Of a stretch of DNA of 9,896 bases, positions 6,930 through 9,896 are shown piece after piece. The first letter of the stretch is position 1; each line of letters opens with the position of its first letter. The position numbers and the translations under genes were made by a program. The DNA is from a bacterium (lineage in GTDB: Bacteria > Patescibacteriota > Patescibacteriia > UBA1558 > S5-K13), in the NCBI GenBank assembly GCA_021106915.1, contig JAIOTH010000040.1, positions 1 to 9,896 of the forward strand, written 5' to 3'. The notes beneath the pieces are model-generated. The model was not told where the DNA came from and searched no databases. It was given only the letters and a program-made list of their open reading frames with translations.

Positions 6930-7487
6930 TTATATTTTTATTTCATTAAAAAACTCATAAATGTCTTCAAAACAAGTAATTAAACAAGCTAAATTCTGCT
7001 TCATTATTTCTTCACTTCTATTCCAATCAAACCCTTTTGTTTTTACAGGAGCTTCTACTAAAAAATACTGATGAAAAATTTCAGAAGGAATAATTTCTTT
7101 CTCATATAAATCATGATCTGTCATCCCTTCAAAATCATCACGAGATTTTAAATTTAAATATTTAGCAAGAGAATAAAATATTGTATCATGAAATAATTTA
7201 TAAAATTTTTGATATTCTTTCTTTTTATAATATTTTTTTGATGACTCACCTAGTCTTTGTAATGCTTTTTTATCAATCGGATCTTTTTCTAATTTTCCTG
7301 CCCTCTCCCACATTAAAAAAAAGTTGCTTATATTTTCTTCTTCATCTAGTACCTCATCAAAAACATCTTCTAAATCGACTTCTTTTAACAAATGTTGAAT
7401 TGCTTTTTTATGTAAAAAAGGATCCTCTTCTAAAAAATACCCATCAAAAGCAATATCAAAATCTTCTATTTGTTTATCTTTTTTCAT
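6930..7487 (-). CDS. Acidic orphan protein, possible partner of the adjacent ATPase
   Basis: A 185-residue predicted cytoplasmic protein that I do not recognise. It has no signal peptide, no transmembrane helix and no Cys cluster (only C168 and C172 near the end). Composition is strongly acidic at the start (many Asp/Glu in 8-52), with a Lys/Tyr-rich middle (KKYYKKKEYQKFYKLF, 84-99) and a predominantly helical prediction by eye. Possible interaction segments are EDPFLHKKAIQHLLKEVDLEDVFDEVLDEE (21-50) and the C-terminal helix around FEDIYEFFNE. No nuclease, HEPN or methyltransferase motif is visible. It lies 67 bases after the ATPase stop and is probably co-transcribed with it. A toxin, inhibitor or accessory subunit are equally open. 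Confidence 0.75.
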   Translation of the reverse strand: MKKDKQIEDFDIAFDGYFLEEDPFLHKKAIQHLLKEVDLEDVFDEVLDEEENISNFFLMWERAGKLEKDPIDKKALQRLGESSKKYYKKKEYQKFYKLFHDTIFYSLAKYLNLKSRDDFEGMTDHDLYEKEIIPSEIFHQYFLVEAPVKTKGFDWNRSEEIMKQNLACLITCFEDIYEFFNEIKI

Positions 7488-7519
7488 AAATTTGATTTAT
7501 TTTTTAATTTATACTGTGC

Positions 7520-7537
7520 GATTAGTTTTCGCTAATC
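7520..7537. repeat. Small hairpin between the ATPase and the orphan gene
   Basis: GATTAG (7520-7525) and CTAATC (7532-7537) pair around a 6-base loop, in the short gap between stop and start. No U-tract follows on the minus strand, so this is more likely a processing or stability stem, or a leftover of an insertion, than a terminator. Confidence 0.4.
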
Positions 7538-7554
7538 ACTTGGTGGTAAATTTT

Positions 7555-9741
7555 TTAATCATCTTTTAATAATTTTTCTTTAACTGTTTTATATAATTCT
7601 TTTAATTCAGTAGCACTCATATCTAAAATCGGTTCATACATAAAAGAATTAAGATGAATATTTTCAGGAGTCATTAAGTTCACTTGTTCCAGTAGTTCGA
7701 TATTCTCTGTTTCAGAAAGGAATACTTCTTTATACTTTTCTATCAATTCCACTGTTTGATTTTTTGTAATTTGATCTACAAAATCTTGATCATTTATTTC
7801 TTGAATTATAAAATTTTCAGCTTTTAATCTTATCGCAATCGAAAGTACTATTTTATTTTCTAATTCAATGATTTCATCTGTGTTTTGTAAAATCTCATCA
7901 GCTAATTTAAAAATTAAATCGAACACATTATCTGTAGAATTGTCTAATTCTAATGTATCTTTATCTTTTAATACAGTCTTAAATATTCCTTCTAAATCTT
8001 GAATGGTTAGGGAATTTGTATCAGATTTTATATGCAACAATGATGTTAATTTTTTTGCATCATTTATACCACAATATTTCCCCAACTCTCTAATAAAAGG
8101 GATTGAAGCGACTAGCATTGCATTATTATCTAAATGATTCTTCCAATAATCAAGAGGGTTGTTTTGGTATTTTTCCTCAATGAGTTTTATCTCATTCTCT
8201 GTTTTTACAACATTTAATTTAAACCTCCTATTATTGCCAGAATTTCCTATAATTCTTCCCGAAATACTTCTAAAAAAATCAAAATTATGCGTAAGTATAA
8301 CTTGATAAAAATTATTTTCTTTTGAAATATCTTTTAGATATTCAATAATTGCATATTTATTTTTATAATCGAAAGAATCTGCTATATCATCAATTATAAA
8401 AAGAGTTTTTTGATTTTCTTTTTTTCTGGCTTCAACTTCAAAAATTATATTTAATATATACAAAGCTCTTCTCTCGCCTTGACTTAATATCTCTAATAAC
8501 TCATCTCTTTCAATTTCAATGTCTTCTTCTTTTGGATCATGAAAAATAAATTTTATAGCAGGAGCCTTCGTTTTTAAAATTACATCTTCTTTGTTTTGTA
8601 TTTTTAATTTAAAAGGTAAATCTTTGAACCTTGCATTAAAGGTGTCTATTGCATTTTCCCAATCTGTACGTGTGTCAAGAGCTTCGGATATAATTTTTTT
8701 TAACTGATCTTTTTTTGAGTTATAAGAATCTAATAATACTAATACATCTTTTTTTAACTCTTGAAAATAACTTAACCAAACTTTTTTCCTGAAAACTTCG
8801 TACTCTTTTAACTCAACTAATAATAAATTATTTTTTTCAATAACTTTTTTGAATGCCCTTAACTCAACATTTGCACTAATTGCTTTATCAATTTTATCAA
8901 ATGCTTTTCGTAATTTCTCGTCATTTACTATATTATTTATTTCGTCTTCAATTATTTTTTTAAAATCTTTCACAGAATCAATCTTTGCATTATCATTAAG
9001 CTCTAAGCAATGTCCAGCTTCAAAAAAAGATCCATCATTAATAGATTTTAATATTTCACTCGCTTGATAAGTGCCAAAAGTATTTTTTGATTTTTTAAAA
9101 AAATTAGATTTAGAAATAATTGATTCGTAATTTTCTATATACTGATCTAAAAAATCTTTATTTTTCTCTAAAAATTTCTTAACACTTCCTTTTTTGTCAA
9201 AGATATCATTATATTTAAAATCATATTTTCGTTCTTCTGTATCAATATCTGGAAAAATTTTATCTGCCAATAGATTAAAAAAGGAATCTTTTTCATTTTC
9301 AGAAAAAGTGGAAATAAATTCAGACTCACAATCAGTACTTTGAGAAACTTTTTTTAATTTTTTAATAAAATTATTTTTTTCTATTTCTAATTCTTTATAG
9401 ATTTTATCGTACTTTTCTTTTAATTCCTTTTTTACAACTAATGTTGATATTTTATCAGTATTAAAATCATTTTTATTATATGGCTCAACAACAAAAATTT
9501 CTTCTGCCTCTAAACTTTGATTACTATCATCTTGAACAATACAAACTGTTTTTCTATTTTGAAACACTAAATCTTTTGGCTGTTTGCCATTACTTAAATC
9601 ATTAAAACTCTTTGCAAAAGATGTTTTCATGGTTCCGTTTGGAGCATAAATTGCAAAAACTCTTTTAGAAGAAAAATCAAACTCTGTTTCAAGTTTTTTA
9701 ATTCCATAACAATATTGAAATTTTATCTTTAAACTATTCAT
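7555..9741 (-). CDS. AAA_13/SMC-like ATPase of a conflict or defence type
   Basis: A 728-residue ABC/SMC-type ATPase split by a long helical insert. The Walker A is YAPNGTMKTSF (32-42), keeping Lys39 and Thr40 but with Ala33 and Met38 in place of glycines. A coiled-coil-rich arm spans about 100-365. The ABC signature LSQGERRALYIL is at 419-430. Walker B plus D-loop is TLFIIDDIADSFD (446-458, Asp451/Asp452), close to the DDPxSSxD pattern of the AAA_13/RloC/PrrC group. The H-loop is VILTHNFDF (481-489). The C-terminal ~230 residues contain FIRELGKYCG (549-558), LTSLLHIKSDT (565-575) and HLNSFMYEPILDMS (696-709), which I believe recur in uncharacterised relatives. No zinc-hook CxxC is present, so RloC is unlikely. 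The Arg-x3-Glu...His ACNase pattern of PrrC is not clearly met. Family-level link to phage defence is fair; the exact effect is unknown. Confidence 0.85.
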   Translation of the reverse strand: MNSLKIKFQYCYGIKKLETEFDFSSKRVFAIYAPNGTMKTSFAKSFNDLSNGKQPKDLVFQNRKTVCIVQDDSNQSLEAEEIFVVEPYNKNDFNTDKISTLVVKKELKEKYDKIYKELEIEKNNFIKKLKKVSQSTDCESEFISTFSENEKDSFFNLLADKIFPDIDTEERKYDFKYNDIFDKKGSVKKFLEKNKDFLDQYIENYESIISKSNFFKKSKNTFGTYQASEILKSINDGSFFEAGHCLELNDNAKIDSVKDFKKIIEDEINNIVNDEKLRKAFDKIDKAISANVELRAFKKVIEKNNLLLVELKEYEVFRKKVWLSYFQELKKDVLVLLDSYNSKKDQLKKIISEALDTRTDWENAIDTFNARFKDLPFKLKIQNKEDVILKTKAPAIKFIFHDPKEEDIEIERDELLEILSQGERRALYILNIIFEVEARKKENQKTLFIIDDIADSFDYKNKYAIIEYLKDISKENNFYQVILTHNFDFFRSISGRIIGNSGNNRRFKLNVVKTENEIKLIEEKYQNNPLDYWKNHLDNNAMLVASIPFIRELGKYCGINDAKKLTSLLHIKSDTNSLTIQDLEGIFKTVLKDKDTLELDNSTDNVFDLIFKLADEILQNTDEIIELENKIVLSIAIRLKAENFIIQEINDQDFVDQITKNQTVELIEKYKEVFLSETENIELLEQVNLMTPENIHLNSFMYEPILDMSATELKELYKTVKEKLLKDD

Positions 9742-9744
9742 GGT

Positions 9745-9783
9745 TTATTTCAATAAATTTTCTAAAATACCTTTTTCAAGCAT
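9745..9783 (-). CDS. Possible 12-codon leader peptide upstream of the ATPase
   Basis: ATG at 9783 opens a 12-residue frame (MLEKGILENLLK) that stops at TAA, three bases before the ATPase ATG. It has no recognisable ribosome binding site. The placement would allow translational coupling, but the frame is short enough to be chance. Its centre coincides with one copy of the 16-bp direct repeat. Confidence 0.2.
   Translation of the reverse strand: MLEKGILENLLK
9759..9774. repeat. 16-bp direct repeat, right copy (bracket of the accessory cassette)
   Basis: Identical to 5730-5745 and placed just upstream of the ATPase start. Flanking bases differ on both sides. It could be a remnant of an integration or duplication event, or coincidence in AT-rich sequence. 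Confidence 0.6.
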
Positions 9784-9824
9784 TGTTAGAGTAAATTAAA
9801 ATTTTTATTCAAAGGTTCTAAATT

Positions 9825-9854
9825 AATATAAGTTTTGATGAAATTTTAACTTAA
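9825..9854 (-). promoter_or_regulatory. Weak candidate promoter of the ATPase
   Basis: On the minus strand TATATT (9830-9825) lies 18 bases from a poor -35, TTAAGT (9854-9849), and about 83 bases before the ATPase start. The -35 forms one arm of an inverted repeat, ACTTAA/TTAAGT (9849-9854 with 9861-9866). In such AT-rich DNA the match may be accidental. Confidence 0.3.
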
Positions 9855-9896
9855 CAGATTTTAAGTAAATAATAAAAAAAAAAAATTAAAAATATA

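Noticed and set aside
7181..7489. Plus-strand open frame opposite the orphan gene
   Set aside because: Shadow of the minus-strand gene, rich in Leu/Phe from the complement of Lys/Glu codons.
8849..9067. Plus-strand open frame opposite the ATPase
   Set aside because: Lies within the coiled-coil coding part of the ATPase and has no independent support.
9874..9885. 12-base A run at the right end as an intrinsic terminator tail for a gene to the right
   Set aside because: The stem needed to its right would lie outside the window and cannot be judged.
1..9896. TGA recoding to glycine as in Absconditabacteria/Gracilibacteria
   Set aside because: rpsU and the 586-residue protein end at TGA and all genes have full length under the standard bacterial code.
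1..9896. CRISPR array, tRNA or rRNA genes
   Set aside because: No regularly spaced repeats and no tRNA cloverleaf or rRNA sequence was seen; the cloverleaf at 2647-2710 has no tRNA-like loops.

Overview
The window is a strongly AT-rich bacterial segment, and every gene I can support lies on the minus strand. Reading from the right-hand end (9896) to the left, the order is: an SMC/ABC-like ATPase, a small acidic orphan protein, a Panacea-type toxin-antitoxin pair, signal peptidase I (lepB), histidyl-tRNA synthetase (hisS), ribosomal protein S21 (rpsU), a YqeY-family protein, and two tandem pilin-like surface proteins, the second of which runs off the left edge. The standard code with TGA as stop fits: rpsU and the 586-residue protein both end in TGA, and no reading frame needs TGA recoding. 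The base composition, the compact housekeeping genes with overlapping ends, the weak or missing Shine-Dalgarno sites, and the pilin fusions carrying a 'GGFIWMTSGGNEEKI' type core together suggest a Patescibacteria (CPR) genome. That assignment is inference; there is no rRNA here to confirm it.

Region 1 (1-2611) encodes two paralogous secreted proteins. Each has a signal peptide, a two-helix TrbC/VirB2-like pilin core, an acidic or Gly-rich linker and then Ig-like domains. The stop of the first overlaps the start of the second as ATGA, and a 289-bp stretch is almost duplicated between them. Region 2 (2612-2801) is intergenic. It holds a compact three-hairpin palindromic repeat and a separate 12-bp inverted repeat. 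Region 3 (2802-5521) is housekeeping: lepB and hisS form one tight unit (stop and start separated by one base) with a convincing promoter upstream of lepB, and rpsU and yqeY overlap by 26 bases.

Region 4 (about 5730-9774) is an accessory cassette of four genes. An SMC/ABC-like ATPase of the AAA_13 type comes first, followed by a 185-residue acidic protein with no recognisable family. Next comes a classic autoregulated toxin-antitoxin operon: an Xre-HTH + Panacea (DUF4065) antitoxin whose end overlaps a RelE-like toxin by 11 bases, behind a near-consensus promoter surrounded by ATGTTTA boxes. A perfect 16-bp direct repeat lies just outside the toxin stop and again just outside the ATPase start, so it brackets the whole cassette. 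The ATPase and the orphan look like a two-gene conflict or defence-type system, with the toxin-antitoxin pair as a possible addiction or guard module. This is a hypothesis built on family resemblance and layout, not a demonstrated function.

No rRNA, tRNA, CRISPR array, insertion sequence or phage structural gene is visible.
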